Notes: generated by a model from the letters alone, not told the origin. DNA of 61,389 nt from Azospirillum endophyticum (GCF_016595245.1 NZ_JAENHM010000007.1:179831-241219), one strand, 5' to 3'. Numbered from the stretch's first letter, positions 33,824 to 43,311 are shown. Translations and numbers: made by a program.

Positions 33824-35206
33824 TCAGCGGAACGCGACCAGCGTTCCGTTGTCGCACAGCACATAGAGAGTGTTGTTGGCAACGACCGGAGACAAGTAGG
33901 AACCGGTGGGCAGCGAGCGCGTCACCTCCACCTTGCCGTCGGACGGCGACAGGCCGAGAAGCTGGCCCTCGGAGCTGGTGACCCACAGGCGGCTGCCCGC
34001 CATCACCGGGCCGGACCAGACGATCGGGCCGGTCCTGTCCTCGGGATCCTTGAAGCGGGCGAGCGGCGACACCCAGCGGACCTTGCCGGTCTGGCGCGCC
34101 ACTGCGACGACCTCCTGGTCGTTGGTGACGGTGAACAGGTAATCGCCGGCCAGCCAGGGGGTCTGGACCCCGCCGATCTCCGTTTCCCAGATGCGGGCGC
34201 CGATGCGCTCGTCGATGGCGACCATGCGGCCGGAATGGCCGATGGCGTAGACGGCGCCGCGGTCGACCACCGGCAGGCCGCGGATGTCGGCCAGGTTGCT
34301 GAGCGCGCCGGTGCGGCGGACGGCGGCGAGGCTGTCCTGCCAGGCGACGCGGCCGGTTTCCGGGCGCAGACCGAACAGCTCGCCCGACGAATAGGGGGAG
34401 ACGACCAGCGTGCCGGTGACGGCAGGGCTGGCGGCGCCGAGCAGCCCGGCGCTCTCCAGGATGCCCTGCTGCGACCATTGGACCGTACCGTCCTCGACGG
34501 ACAGGGCGACGGTCTGGTTGTCCAGCGTGATGACCAGCACGCGGCCGCCGGCGACCGTCGGCGCGCCGCGGACCGGGCCGGCGATGCGCTTGCGCCACAG
34601 CACCTTGCCGGTGGCGGCCTCCAGCGACAGCACCTCGGCGAAGCCGGTGGCGGCATAGACGCGGCCGTCGGCATAGGCGACGCCGCCGCCGGTGGCGCCG
34701 CCGCGTTCGTTCTCCGGCCGGGTGTCCACCCGCCACAGCGATTGGCCGCTGCGCTCGTTCAGGGCCGAGACGTGCGAATCGGCGTCCATGGCGAAGATGC
34801 GGCCGTCGGCGATCACCGGCGTGCCGAGCAGGGCGCGCGAGCTGCTGGCCCCCGACCCGATGTCGGCGCGCCAGGCGTCCGACGGGTTGGCCGACAGGGC
34901 CAGGTTGCCCAGCACATGATCCGCTGTGCCGCCCGGCTGCGCCCAGACGGCGTTGGCGACCGGCGGCGGCACGGTGACGGCGGTGGCGGCGAGCTGGGCA
35001 TCCGGCTCCACCTTGCGCTCGCGCTGGAGGACGGCGACGCGCTTGCCCGGCAGGGGCGGATCGGCGGTCTTGCCGAACCAGCTGTCCAGCGTGTCGCAGC
35101 CGGCAAGGAAGACGCTCAGCAGCGATGCGGACAGCAGCGCCGCACGGCGGATCGAGCCGGCCTTGGCGGGCACTGCCTTGTTGTTTGGCGCCTTGTTGTC
35201 GTTCAT
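33824..35206 (-). CDS. bamB: outer-membrane assembly lipoprotein BamB-like, PQQ beta-propeller
   Basis: A 460-residue lipoprotein. A signal peptide ends in the lipobox LSVFLAGC (cleavage before the Cys). A long linker (residues 40-90) precedes an eight-bladed PQQ-like beta-propeller with repeated WSPLA/TPVVAD-type blades (for example VYAATGFAEVLSLEAATGKV and GRVAWQDSL). BamB is a scaffold of the BAM complex inserting outer-membrane proteins. Its place between the TPR gene and der reproduces the conserved neighbourhood. It is a bit longer than enteric BamB. Confidence 0.92.
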   Translation of the reverse strand: MNDNKAPNNKAVPAKAGSIRRAALLSASLLSVFLAGCDTLDSWFGKTADPPLPGKRVAVLQRERKVEPDAQLAATAVTVPPPVANAVWAQPGGTADHVLGNLALSANPSDAWRADIGSGASSSRALLGTPVIADGRIFAMDADSHVSALNERSGQSLWRVDTRPENERGGATGGGVAYADGRVYAATGFAEVLSLEAATGKVLWRKRIAGPVRGAPTVAGGRVLVITLDNQTVALSVEDGTVQWSQQGILESAGLLGAASPAVTGTLVVSPYSSGELFGLRPETGRVAWQDSLAAVRRTGALSNLADIRGLPVVDRGAVYAIGHSGRMVAIDERIGARIWETEIGGVQTPWLAGDYLFTVTNDQEVVAVARQTGKVRWVSPLARFKDPEDRTGPIVWSGPVMAGSRLWVTSSEGQLLGLSPSDGKVEVTRSLPTGSYLSPVVANNTLYVLCDNGTLVAFR

Positions 35207-35215
35207 GGCCCTGGG

Positions 35216-35860
35216 TCAGCCCTTGCCGTAGAGGGAGGCGAGATCGGCGGCGCGGCCGCGCACGCCCGCAGGCGCTTGCTGGTCGTCCGCCAGTTGCTTG
35301 TAGAGCGTGCGCGCCTTCTCGGTGTCGCCGGCACGGGCGGCCAGCATCGCCGTCAGCTCTCGCGCCGTGAAGCGCCAGGGGCTGCCGTCGGCGGTCAGCG
35401 GCTGCAGCTTCGCCGTCAGCTGCGCCGGATCACCGCCGTCGGCGCGCTGCGTCACCGCCAGAAGCGTGGCGAGGTCGCGGTATTCGGCGGGCACGGACCC
35501 GTTGCCGGCGATGCCGTCATAGATGGTCGCGGCATCGGCCGGCTTCCCTTGGCGGATCAGCAGGGCGGCGGCATTGAACTGGGCGATGGCGGCGAGGCTG
35601 GGCTTGGCGGAGCCGGCGAAAGCCGCCAGGGCGTCGACCCCCTTCTCCGGCCCCTGCGCGCTCTGCGAGATGGCGGTGACCAGGGCGGCGGTCTGCTCCT
35701 GGGTCTTCTGCGCCTGCCAGTGGCGCCAGAAGCTGTAGCCGCCGGTGCCGGCGACGACCAGGACGGCCGCGGCGATCATTGCGCCGCCATACCTCTTGAA
35801 CAGATGCTCCGCGCGGTCCCGGCGCAGATCCTCGTCGACTTCGCGGAAAATATCGCTCAT
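35216..35860 (-). CDS. YfgM-like single-pass TPR protein
   Basis: A 214-residue protein. The cytoplasmic N-terminus (MSDIFREVDEDLRRDRAEHLFKRYG) is followed by one transmembrane helix (about residues 27-45) and a periplasmic TPR-like region. This matches the DUF2133/YfgM family, which works with the Sec translocon and periplasmic chaperones in enterics. It is 9 bp upstream of bamB, so the two are co-expressed. The TPRs are degenerate, as is usual for the family. Confidence 0.9.
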   Translation of the reverse strand: MSDIFREVDEDLRRDRAEHLFKRYGGAMIAAAVLVVAGTGGYSFWRHWQAQKTQEQTAALVTAISQSAQGPEKGVDALAAFAGSAKPSLAAIAQFNAAALLIRQGKPADAATIYDGIAGNGSVPAEYRDLATLLAVTQRADGGDPAQLTAKLQPLTADGSPWRFTARELTAMLAARAGDTEKARTLYKQLADDQQAPAGVRGRAADLASLYGKG

Positions 35861-36064
35861 GGCGCTGCGGTGGCGTCCCTGCGGTGGCGGCTGCGCGCAC
35901 GGCCCGGATGGCGGCGCGGGTCAGGTGGAACCGGTCCGGCCGGTTCGACGGACGGAGGATTCCACAAGATCAAGAGGGGCGGATAGCATCGGGCAACCCG
36001 CGCGGTCAAGAGCGAGGGCGCGGCCGGCCGTGTCGCGGCCCGACTTTCCGGTACGGCCAAACGG

Positions 36065-36105
36065 AAACAGGCCGCAGGAACCCTGTTCCCGCGGCCTGTT
36101 CCGAT
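36065..36105 (-). terminator. strong stem-loop after the LuxR-type response regulator gene
   Basis: GGAAACAGGCCGC pairs with GCGGCCTGTTCC across a partly self-complementary loop. Reading on the minus strand, it lies about 70 bp beyond the regulator stop and is followed by a short T-rich stretch (GTTTCCGTTT). It is a probable terminator. The rest of the 315-bp gap (35861-36175) holds the TPR gene's upstream region and a 13-bp tandem duplication GCCGCAGCATCAC near 36153-36178; no other gene is seen. Confidence 0.55.
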
Positions 36106-36175
36106 TTGCCGATCCGACCGCGGTCGGACCCCGACCGTAAGCCGCAACCTTATGCCGCAGCATCACGCCGCAGCA

Positions 36176-36817
36176 TCACGCCGACATGGCGGCGGCGGCG
36201 ATGACCGCCTGGGTGCGGTTCTTGACGCCCAGCGACTTGAAGATGGCGGTGACGTGGATCTTCACCGTGCCTTCGGACAGGCCCAGCTCGTAGGCGATCT
36301 GCTTGTTCGACTTGCCCAGCCGCAGGCATTCCAGAACCTCGCGCTGGCGCTGGGTCAGGCCGTAGCCGGCATTGCGGTCCGAGACGTCGATGGAGCGGCG
36401 GCGCGGGGCGGCCTCCATGCTGGCGGTCAGGGCACCGGGCGGCAGATAGATGCCGCCCGAGAACACCAGGTTCAGGGCGCCCATCATGACCTTCACGCTG
36501 CTCGACTTCGGAATGTAGCCGGTCGCGCCATGGTCGAGCGCGCCGCGGATGTCGCCAAGCGCCTCGGAGGCGGAAATGACGACCACCGGAACGCCGGGCT
36601 GCAGCGCCTGGATCTCGCGCAGGCCGTCGAAGCCCGGCCAGTTCGGCATATGCAGATCCATCAGGATGATGTCGAAGGTGCTGCCCGCGCGGCACTGCTC
36701 CAGCACCTCGTTGAAGGTCCCGGCCTCGACGAAGCTGGAATCGCCCTGCAACTGCTCCAGCAAGCGCCGCAGCCCTTCGCGAAACAGCAGATGGTCGTCC
36801 CCGATCAGAATCTTCAT
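36176..36817 (-). CDS. NarL/FixJ-family response regulator with LuxR HTH
   Basis: A 213-residue regulator. The receiver is canonical: D7-D8, the phosphoacceptor D54 in IILMDLHMP, S82 and K104 (GYIPKSS). The LuxR-type DNA-binding domain (about residues 145-210) contains LTQRQREVLECLRLGKSNKQ and LSEGTVKIHVTAIFKSLGV. The ATG at 36817 begins MKILIGDDHL; ATG 36829 is an alternative. No sensor kinase is adjacent, so it is an orphan. It is divergent from the degenerate-receiver regulator across about 1 kb. Confidence 0.92.
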   Translation of the reverse strand: MKILIGDDHLLFREGLRRLLEQLQGDSSFVEAGTFNEVLEQCRAGSTFDIILMDLHMPNWPGFDGLREIQALQPGVPVVVISASEALGDIRGALDHGATGYIPKSSSVKVMMGALNLVFSGGIYLPPGALTASMEAAPRRRSIDVSDRNAGYGLTQRQREVLECLRLGKSNKQIAYELGLSEGTVKIHVTAIFKSLGVKNRTQAVIAAAAMSA

Positions 36818-37831
36818 GGTCCCCGTCATCCTCGCTCGCCGGCCCTTGACGGCACCCTGCCGTTGCAGACGGCCGCCCGCCAGGGCTGTTGTCGATCTTG
36901 TCCGGCGCACCCCCGCGGCACCCGGATCGCCCCATTCACACCGGCCGCCCGCACCCAGCCTCGCGTTCGGGCGGCGGCCTGGAGGTCGATTGGCTGTTCG
37001 ATTGGTCTATCAGCCCTTCGCAGGCATCGGCCGGAAGACCGTCTGCCGTTGTGGGCTCGTTCTTCGCTGTGTTGGGTATCTGATACCACGATCGGAAGAG
37101 CGCCTGTATCCTGACAAGGGCCATAGTTCATTCGAAGCCGCCACTCCCATAAGAGACGCCGTTGGTCATGGGGCGGGCAAGAAACACCTCCGCCGAAGGT
37201 AATAGCTTCGTCTGTAGTTCCGACCGGACTTGTCGCGCCGCCCCATCGGATTCACTTGCTCCGATCGGGATCACTCGAAGAGAGACGTATTCTCTCCATT
37301 AGCGACGGGAATTTTCTTGGAACCTTGCCATCTTTGCGGCGTTCGTGTGGCAGGGGCACGGCTAATCCCGATTCGACCGCGCAAGAGAGGAGGAAAACCC
37401 GCGGCCAAACCGAAAGGATAATCCTGAAGGATGCCTGTACCAACGCGCATTCCCGTGTGACCCGCCCAGCACACATCATTCCATAGGTGTTACCGTTTCG
37501 AAACCTAAGGCGACCAACAAGGAGACGAGAAGCGATCTTGGCTGATCATCCATCGCCTGATTTACGTGGAGCACCATTCATTTCTAAATCACGCGGTGCG
37601 ACCAGGACTTCCCTCACCCGGCGACGGGTCAGACAGAGGGGGTGTTTGCAGGCCGCGCGGAAATACTTCGATGTCTACGTTAATTTTCCGGATGACGTGA
37701 CCCTTACGATGACATGTCCCTTACCATGAGTGCCTGGGCCGATCGGCCGGTTCCTTTTCAACCCTTAGATGCAGGCGGCAACGCCCCCAGCCGGGCCGGC
37801 CGTGGATGCCTCCTCCAGACAGAGCTGACCC
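36818..37831. other. 1-kb gene-poor, lower-GC divergent regulatory gap
   Basis: There is no convincing gene between the two LuxR-type regulator genes. Short reading frames here (for example 37230-37421, 37256-37486, 37487-37729) lack good ribosome sites and do not look like known proteins. The A/T content between about 37,080 and 37,720 is visibly higher than around it. Small dyads include GGTATC-T-GATACC (37075-37087) and GAGAG-N7-CTCTC near 37277. The gap could hold promoters, a small RNA, or a decayed gene. Confidence 0.5.
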
Positions 37832-38572
37832 ATGCACACACACCATGAGTACGCCCATGAGAAAGCATCTCACCAGACCCGCAACGCGGTGACTCCAATG
37901 CATGTCTGCCTGATCCTCGACAACAACGCGCTGACCGAGAACGTCGTGCAGCAGCTCGACCGCGGTGGACGCCATCGCGTCACGGTCCTGCACGACATCG
38001 GGGAACTGACCCAGAGCGCGCTGACGCCGGATGCGATCCTGATCGGGCTGCAGCAGTTCACCGCGTTGCGCGAGAACGAACCGATGGTCTATCTGCGGCT
38101 GTCCCGCCGGTCGCGGATCGTCGTGGTCCTTTCCTCGCGCGAGCTGTTGGACGCGGCCCATATCCTGGCCTTCGCCGACGCCTGGGTGTTCGAGGATCTG
38201 AACGTCGACCGCATCAACGAACTGCTGGATCTGGGGCTGGAAGGGCATTGTCTGATGCCCAAGCAGTTCCTGTCGCGGCTGGGTGTCGACGAGATCAGGC
38301 TGACCCTGCTGCCGCGGCTGTCGGACCCGGAGTTCGAGACTCTGCGCCTGCTGGGCGAGGGCATGAACAACCGGACCATCGCCAACGCGCTGGATCTGTC
38401 GGAAGCGGTCATCAAGTCGATGGTGCGCAGCGTTCTGTCCAAGCTGCATTTCCGCAACCGGACCGAGGCCGGCGTCTTCGCCGCCCGGCAGCAGAGCGCC
38501 CTGGAGCAGGCACGGACCGGCATCACCCCGCCGCACGTCCAAGCCGCCGCCGTCCGCCGGGCCGGAGCCTGA
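37832..38572 (+). CDS. LuxR-type regulator with degenerate receiver domain
   Basis: A 246-residue protein. The N-terminal region has receiver-like layout but lacks the phosphorylation chemistry: the acidic pair is LDNN (D30-N31), the phosphoacceptor position is Gly72 in DAILIGLQQF, and the usual Lys is replaced in AWVFEDL. S101/S102 is kept. The C-terminal LuxR HTH (about 162-225) is intact (DPEFETLRLLGEGMNNRTIA then LSEAVIKSMVRSVLSKLHF). It therefore probably works without phosphorylation. The start could also be M23 at 37898. Confidence 0.85.
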   Translation: MHTHHEYAHEKASHQTRNAVTPMHVCLILDNNALTENVVQQLDRGGRHRVTVLHDIGELTQSALTPDAILIGLQQFTALRENEPMVYLRLSRRSRIVVVLSSRELLDAAHILAFADAWVFEDLNVDRINELLDLGLEGHCLMPKQFLSRLGVDEIRLTLLPRLSDPEFETLRLLGEGMNNRTIANALDLSEAVIKSMVRSVLSKLHFRNRTEAGVFAARQQSALEQARTGITPPHVQAAAVRRAGA

Positions 38573-38710
38573 AGAGCCGAAAGCCTGAAGAGCCGGAAAC
38601 CGGCGGGCGCCCCGGCCGCCCGGCGGCGCGCATACGCCGCCAAGCCCGGACCCGTGCCCGACACGCGGTCGAGCACCGCCGCCCAGCCAGTCTTGAGCCG
38701 GTGACCGGTA

Positions 38711-40723
38711 TCAGGCAGCCAAGCGGCGTCCGGCCATCGAGTCCTCGAAGCGGTCGAAGCGCAAGTCGAAGTCCTGCCGGTCGGTCCCGGGCAGCCGGAA
38801 GCGGACGCGCACCAACCCCTCCTCACGGTTGACGACTTCGAACGGCACGGCAATGCCCAGCCCGTCGGGCAGCAGCGTGCCGCAGCCGCCGACCGAGTCG
38901 GCCTCGCCCAGTGCCGCGCGGTGCCGGGAGATGTCGAGCAACCGCACCGTCAGGCGGCGGCCCTCCGGCCCCTCCACCACGCAGGGCGCCTCGACGCGAT
39001 AGCGCGGCGTGTTGCGGCAGTCGACATCGTCGGTCGCCGTGCGCACGGCGCGCACCAGCACATGCATCAGATCGTCGATGCTGTGGGTCACCTCCGACGC
39101 GCCGGACCGAAGCTGGTCGGCCCTCTCCTCCGTCACCTGGGCCTCGCGTGAAACCTCGTCGATGCGGGTCGACACGTCGGTTGCCGCACCGGCCGTCTGG
39201 CCGACGTTGCGCGAGATCTCCTGGGTCGCCGAGGCCTGCTGCTCCACCGCCGCGGCGACCGTGCCGGAGATGGCGTCGATCTCGCCGATGGTCCGGCTGA
39301 TGTCGCGCACCTCCTCGACGCTGCGGGCGGTGACCGACTGGATTTCGGCGATCAGGCGCGAGATCTCCTCGGTCGAGCGCGACGTCTGGTTGGCAAGGTT
39401 CTTCACCTCCCCGGCGACGACGGCGAATCCCTTGCCGGCCTCCCCCGCCCGCGCCGCCTCGATGGTGGCGTTCAGCGCCAGCAGGTTGGTCTGGGCGGCG
39501 ATGCCCCGGATCAGTTCCGCCACGTCGCCGATGCGGCTGACCGCCGCGGACAGCGATTCGATGGTGGTTTCGGTCCGGTTGCTGGCGGCGACGGCGGCAC
39601 GGGTGACGCCGGTGGCATGACCGACCTGATTGCCGATCTCCTCGATCGAGGCGGAGAGCTGCTCGGCGGCCGACGCCACCGCCTGGGCGTTGCTGAGGGC
39701 CTGCGCCGCGGCGGCGGCGACGTTCTGGGCGTTGGCGCCGACCAGCCCGGCGGAGGTCGCCATGGCGCCGGCGTTGCGGTCCATCTCCTGCGTGCGGGCG
39801 GCGACCCGTTCGACGGCGCCGCGGCTCTCCTGTTCCACCGTGTCGGCCATCGCTTGCAGGGCCTTGCGCTTCTGCGCCTCGCCCTGGATTCGCTGATGCT
39901 CCTGCTCGGCGCGCAGGCGCTCCGCCTCGGCCATGCCGTCGCGGAAGACCAGGACAGAGCGCGACATCGCGCCGATCTCGTCGAGCCGGTCGGCACCCGC
40001 GACGCCGGCGGCAAGGTCGCCGGAGGACAGGGCCGTCATCACATGGCTGAGCTGGCCCAGCGGACGCAGCAGCCGGCGCGACACCAGGTAGCCCGGCACC
40101 GCCAGCATCCCGGCGCAGAGCACCACCAGCATGGTGGCGAACCGCATGCTGTCGTCGAAGGTCTTGAATACTTCCGCCTTCCTGATGCCGACATAGAGGA
40201 TGCCGACCGGGGTGCCGGCCGCGTCCCTGATCGGGTCGTAGGCGGCGTAATAGGGCTCGCCCAGGATCTCGACCATGCCGCGGAAGGGAGTGCCGCGACG
40301 CAGCACCGCATCATAGGCCGCCCCCTGCGCCAGCGTGGTGCCGACCGCGCGGCTGCCGTCGGCGGCGGTGACGTTGGTGGCGATGCGGCGGTCGCCCAGG
40401 AACAGGGTGGCGGTTCCCCCGGTGATGCGCTTGATCCTGTCGACCACGAGGGTGTCGTCGTTCATCACGGCGCCGTCCAGCAGCAGCTTGCCGTCGGCGA
40501 CGGTGAAGCGGCCGCCGCGCTCCTGCAGCGCCGACCAGGCGATGTCCATGCTGAGACGCTGCATCTCGATCGCCTGCCGTTCCAGGTCGCGGACGATCAC
40601 CTGACCGATCGCGAACAGGATGGCCGTGCTGAGGATCAGCATGCCGAAGAGATTCAACACGGTGACTTTCGTGGAAATCGAAAGCCGGCCGACGAAGGCG
40701 CGCAGGGCGTCCATGGGTGCCAT
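38711..40723 (-). CDS. methyl-accepting chemotaxis protein with Cache domain and PilZ-like C-terminus
   Basis: A 670-residue chemoreceptor. A first transmembrane helix (about 19-41) is followed by a single-Cache-type periplasmic domain (about 45-190: [20 protein letters not shown] and [20 protein letters not shown]), then a second helix, HAMP and the signalling domain. The tip contains [20 protein letters not shown] and [15 protein letters not shown]. After the signalling domain comes a roughly 100-residue extension with [13 protein letters not shown] and [11 protein letters not shown], which resembles a PilZ domain with an imperfect DxSxxG motif. Such chemoreceptor-PilZ fusions link chemotaxis to c-di-GMP in Azospirillum. 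Confidence 0.9.
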   Translation of the reverse strand: MAPMDALRAFVGRLSISTKVTVLNLFGMLILSTAILFAIGQVIVRDLERQAIEMQRLSMDIAWSALQERGGRFTVADGKLLLDGAVMNDDTLVVDRIKRITGGTATLFLGDRRIATNVTAADGSRAVGTTLAQGAAYDAVLRRGTPFRGMVEILGEPYYAAYDPIRDAAGTPVGILYVGIRKAEVFKTFDDSMRFATMLVVLCAGMLAVPGYLVSRRLLRPLGQLSHVMTALSSGDLAAGVAGADRLDEIGAMSRSVLVFRDGMAEAERLRAEQEHQRIQGEAQKRKALQAMADTVEQESRGAVERVAARTQEMDRNAGAMATSAGLVGANAQNVAAAAAQALSNAQAVASAAEQLSASIEEIGNQVGHATGVTRAAVAASNRTETTIESLSAAVSRIGDVAELIRGIAAQTNLLALNATIEAARAGEAGKGFAVVAGEVKNLANQTSRSTEEISRLIAEIQSVTARSVEEVRDISRTIGEIDAISGTVAAAVEQQASATQEISRNVGQTAGAATDVSTRIDEVSREAQVTEERADQLRSGASEVTHSIDDLMHVLVRAVRTATDDVDCRNTPRYRVEAPCVVEGPEGRRLTVRLLDISRHRAALGEADSVGGCGTLLPDGLGIAVPFEVVNREEGLVRVRFRLPGTDRQDFDLRFDRFEDSMAGRRLAA

Positions 40724-40913
40724 CCACCAAGAGTACGTAATGCAGACGCGAAGTCTTGATCGCGCCGCACTATGCCATCCCGGTTTAGACCGCTTTCATC
40801 TAAAATACATGATACGCCTGCGGCAACTTGTCGCCTTGCGAAGTCTGTATCAAATCATCTTCGGAGCGATTTTTCCGAACGGGACTGGTTGCGGAATCTT
40901 TTACATCGATGGG

Positions 40914-41249
40914 TCAGAACAGCCGCGCGCCGTCCGGCACGGCCTGATCGGGACCGACCAGCACCACGGCGCCATCGGCGTCGGGCAGGCCGAGGCACAG
41001 CACCTCGCTGGTGAAGGGGCCGATGCGCTTGGGCGGGAAATTCACCACCGCCAGCACCTGACGGCCGACCAGGGCGTCGGCGGCGTAATGGCCGGTGATC
41101 TGGGCGGAACTGCGCCTGGTGCCGATCTCGCCGCCGAAATCGACGGTCAGCTTGTAGGCCGGCTTGCGCGCCTCGGGAAAAGGATCGACGGCGCGGATGG
41201 TGCCGACGCGGATGTCGATCTTGGCGAAATCGTCGTAGCTGATGGTCAT
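40914..41249 (-). CDS. csaA: CsaA-type tRNA-binding-domain protein
   Basis: A 111-residue OB-fold protein. The tRNA-binding signature is clear: FAKIDIRVGTI, RKPAYKLTVDFG, GRQVLAVVNFPPKRIGPF and SEVLCLGL. CsaA-like proteins are small dimeric chaperone-like or tRNA-binding factors; the true role is uncertain. The gene is alone on the minus strand between the MCP gene and the phasin. An Arg/Ser insertion (TRRSSAQIT) is typical of bacterial CsaA. Confidence 0.92.
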   Translation of the reverse strand: MTISYDDFAKIDIRVGTIRAVDPFPEARKPAYKLTVDFGGEIGTRRSSAQITGHYAADALVGRQVLAVVNFPPKRIGPFTSEVLCLGLPDADGAVVLVGPDQAVPDGARLF

Positions 41250-41353
41250 GGCCTGTCCGGTCCGGTTGTGCGGTCGGGCGCCAGGGTAGCGCGGCAGACC
41301 GAAGATCGGAACCGGGGATCGGAACCGGGAAGCACGGGCGGTCGCCGCCCACG

Positions 41354-41381
41354 AAAAAGGGGCCGCCGATGGCGACCCCTC
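41354..41381 (-). terminator. intrinsic terminator of the phasin gene
   Basis: On the minus strand, AGGGGTCGCC-ATC-GGCGGCCCCT is followed by a run of T (TTTT), 30 bases beyond the phasin stop. A second hairpin, CTTTCCGG-TTCA-CCGGAAG, lies between it and the stop codon. This is the clearest rho-independent terminator in the window. Confidence 0.8.
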
Positions 41382-41410
41382 TCGTGAAGCTTCCGGTGAA
41401 CCGGAAAGGA

Positions 41411-41845
41411 TCAGGCCTTCGCCTTGGCGATGGCGGCCTTGACCTCGTCCAGGCTGTCCGAGACGCGCTTGGTCAGGATCTCGGCGGCCTCGGTGTTCGA
41501 CTTGGCGATCATCTCGCTCAGCTCGCGGATGTTCGACAGCGACTTCTCGAAGGCGGCCTTGACCAGATCGGCCTGCTTGGCGGCCTTCTCTTCCGGGGTG
41601 CCGGCGGCCGACAGCTCACCGACGGCGCGGTTCACGTCCTCGGCGACGGTGCGCAGCACCTCGGCCTGACGGCGGACGATCGCCTGGAAGCCTTCGAAGG
41701 CGAGCTGGTTGGCGGCGGTCACCGCCTCGATGTTGCGACGCTGGCTGGCGATGATGGACTCGACGTCCACACCCGGCACCTTCAGGTCGCCCATCAGCTT
41801 GGACGGATCGAATTCGAGGAAGGGGTTACCGCTGATCTTGGCCAT
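41411..41845 (-). CDS. phasin family protein (polyhydroxyalkanoate granule-associated)
   Basis: A 144-residue, almost entirely helical amphipathic protein. The ATG at 41845 gives the family-typical N-terminus MAKISGNPFLEFDPSKLMGD; upstream ATGs exist. ESIIASQRRNIEAVTAANQL and the heptad-like C-terminal KAAIAKAKA are phasin hallmarks. Phasins coat polyhydroxybutyrate granules and control their number and size. No PHB synthase gene is nearby. It is well terminated and adjacent to a TetR-type gene transcribed the same way. Confidence 0.92.
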   Translation of the reverse strand: MAKISGNPFLEFDPSKLMGDLKVPGVDVESIIASQRRNIEAVTAANQLAFEGFQAIVRRQAEVLRTVAEDVNRAVGELSAAGTPEEKAAKQADLVKAAFEKSLSNIRELSEMIAKSNTEAAEILTKRVSDSLDEVKAAIAKAKA

Positions 41846-42018
41846 GTTTCTCATCCCAGCATCGGTGTTTGCTGCCCAGATCAAAATCTAGGCATGTTGC
41901 GTCGCAACATTACAGAAACGGACTATGCAGAGTGCCGAAAAGTTAGTCAATCCGGTTTTTTGCGCCGCAGCATAACCTTGACGGGAAAAACCACCCGTCG
42001 CGGATCGCCGCCTTGCCG

Positions 42019-42717
42019 CTAAATACCTGACGACATGGACTCTGTTCCGGTCGGCTTGCCCAGCGGTCCGCGCGGCCGGGTCCAGCGGCAGAAGGTCGCG
42101 CCCCAGCGTTCCGCCCCACGCAGTGCGTTGTCCAGCGCCGCCATGGTGCGCGACAGGTCGGCGGTGTCGTCGTTCAGGAACACCCGCATCACCCGCGCAT
42201 GCACGGTGCCCAGCCCGGCCACCAGCGCCGCCCCGCCGCGCCGGTCGGGGTCGATCCCGGCGGCGCGCAGCATCCAGGCCATGGACCGGCCGAAGGCGCA
42301 GGAGAAGGCCAGGGCGGTGGCCGGATCGGCCGGCAGGTCGCGCACCACCGCGCGCAAGCCGTCGCGGAAGGGACGCAGCGCGTCGAAGCGGCGCATCATC
42401 ACGTCGAACAGCCGGTCGCGCGCCGATTCGGTCGGATCGACGGCGCCCTCGCCGGCCAGGACGGTGGCGTCGGCGACGCGCGACACCGCCGCCAGCAGGT
42501 CGGCACGCCCGCGGTAGCGGTGATGGAAACGGGACAGCGGAATGCCGGCGGCGTGGGCGACCTCCAGCAGGCCGACCCGGCGCCAGCCCTTCTCGGCCGC
42601 CAGCCCCATCGCCGCCGACGCCACGGCGCGGTCGAGGGCATCCGGGTCCGTCGAATCGGCGGTGGGATCTGAGCGGAAGCTGTTGTCTTCAGGCTTGTCG
42701 GACGGCATGTCGGACAT
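42019..42717 (-). CDS. TetR-family-like transcriptional regulator
   Basis: A 232-residue protein. The ATG at 42717 follows GGAGG; an ATG at 42750 would add 11 residues. The helix-turn-helix region (about residues 30-80) reads AAMGLAAEKGWRRVGLLEVA and HAAGIPLSRFHHRYRGRADLL. The C-terminal domain is helical with FDALRPFRDGLRAVVRDLP. Its position just upstream of the phasin gene makes control of polyhydroxyalkanoate genes conceivable, but there is no direct evidence. Confidence 0.75.
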   Translation of the reverse strand: MSDMPSDKPEDNSFRSDPTADSTDPDALDRAVASAAMGLAAEKGWRRVGLLEVAHAAGIPLSRFHHRYRGRADLLAAVSRVADATVLAGEGAVDPTESARDRLFDVMMRRFDALRPFRDGLRAVVRDLPADPATALAFSCAFGRSMAWMLRAAGIDPDRRGGAALVAGLGTVHARVMRVFLNDDTADLSRTMAALDNALRGAERWGATFCRWTRPRGPLGKPTGTESMSSGI

Positions 42718-42795
42718 GGCACCACCTCCAGGCGACAGGGATCGCTTCATAAGGTGGGGTGTGGACGGGCGAACGTCACCCGTCCAGCGGACCGG

Positions 42796-43287
42796 TTATG
42801 CCTTGCGCACGGTCTCCACCCGGCCGCCGGTCATGCTGACCAGCTCGGCCGGGGTCAGGCGGAAGACGGCATTCGGCGTACCGGCGGCGGCCCAGATGGT
42901 CTCCAGCCGCAGCAGGTCGTCGTCGATCAGCACCAGCGGCGGCACGGCATGGCCGATCGGCGGAACGCCGCCGATGGCGAAGCCGGTCGAATCGCGGACG
43001 AACTCCGGGTCGGCCCGCTCGATCTTCTCGCCGATCAGGCGGCCGACCGCCTTCTCGTCGACACGGTTGGCGCCGCTGGCGACGACCAGCACCGGGCGCG
43101 CCGTCTCCCTGGTGCGGAAGATCAGCGATTTGGCGATCTGCGCCACCGCGCAGCCGACGGAATTGGCGGCATCCTCGGAGGTGCGGGTGCTGCCTTCATG
43201 CTCGACCACCCGATGGCCGAGGCCGATGCTGTCGAGCAGGGCCTGAACCCGGCCGGCGGAGGGGCTGAGTGTGGTCACCGGTGCCAC
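42796..43287 (-). CDS. YbaK/EbsC-family aminoacyl-tRNA deacylase-like protein
   Basis: A 163-residue protein of the YbaK/ProX editing-domain family. The active-site region IAKSLIFRTRE and the glycine loop TGFAIGGVPPIGHA are intact. Such proteins hydrolyse mischarged tRNAs (for example Cys-tRNAPro or Ala-tRNAPro). The start is GTG at 43287; GTG 43278 has better spacing from AAGGGG and is an alternative. It lies 78 bp upstream of the TetR-like gene on the same strand. Confidence 0.9.
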   Translation of the reverse strand: MAPVTTLSPSAGRVQALLDSIGLGHRVVEHEGSTRTSEDAANSVGCAVAQIAKSLIFRTRETARPVLVVASGANRVDEKAVGRLIGEKIERADPEFVRDSTGFAIGGVPPIGHAVPPLVLIDDDLLRLETIWAAAGTPNAVFRLTPAELVSMTGGRVETVRKA

Positions 43288-43311
43288 CCCTTGCCGCCAT
43301 GATGCGAGCGA

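Noticed and set aside
37230..37729. Short open frames in the 1-kb gap between the LuxR genes
   Set aside because: No good ribosome-binding site, no known family, and several overlapping frames in both directions; none stands out as a gene.
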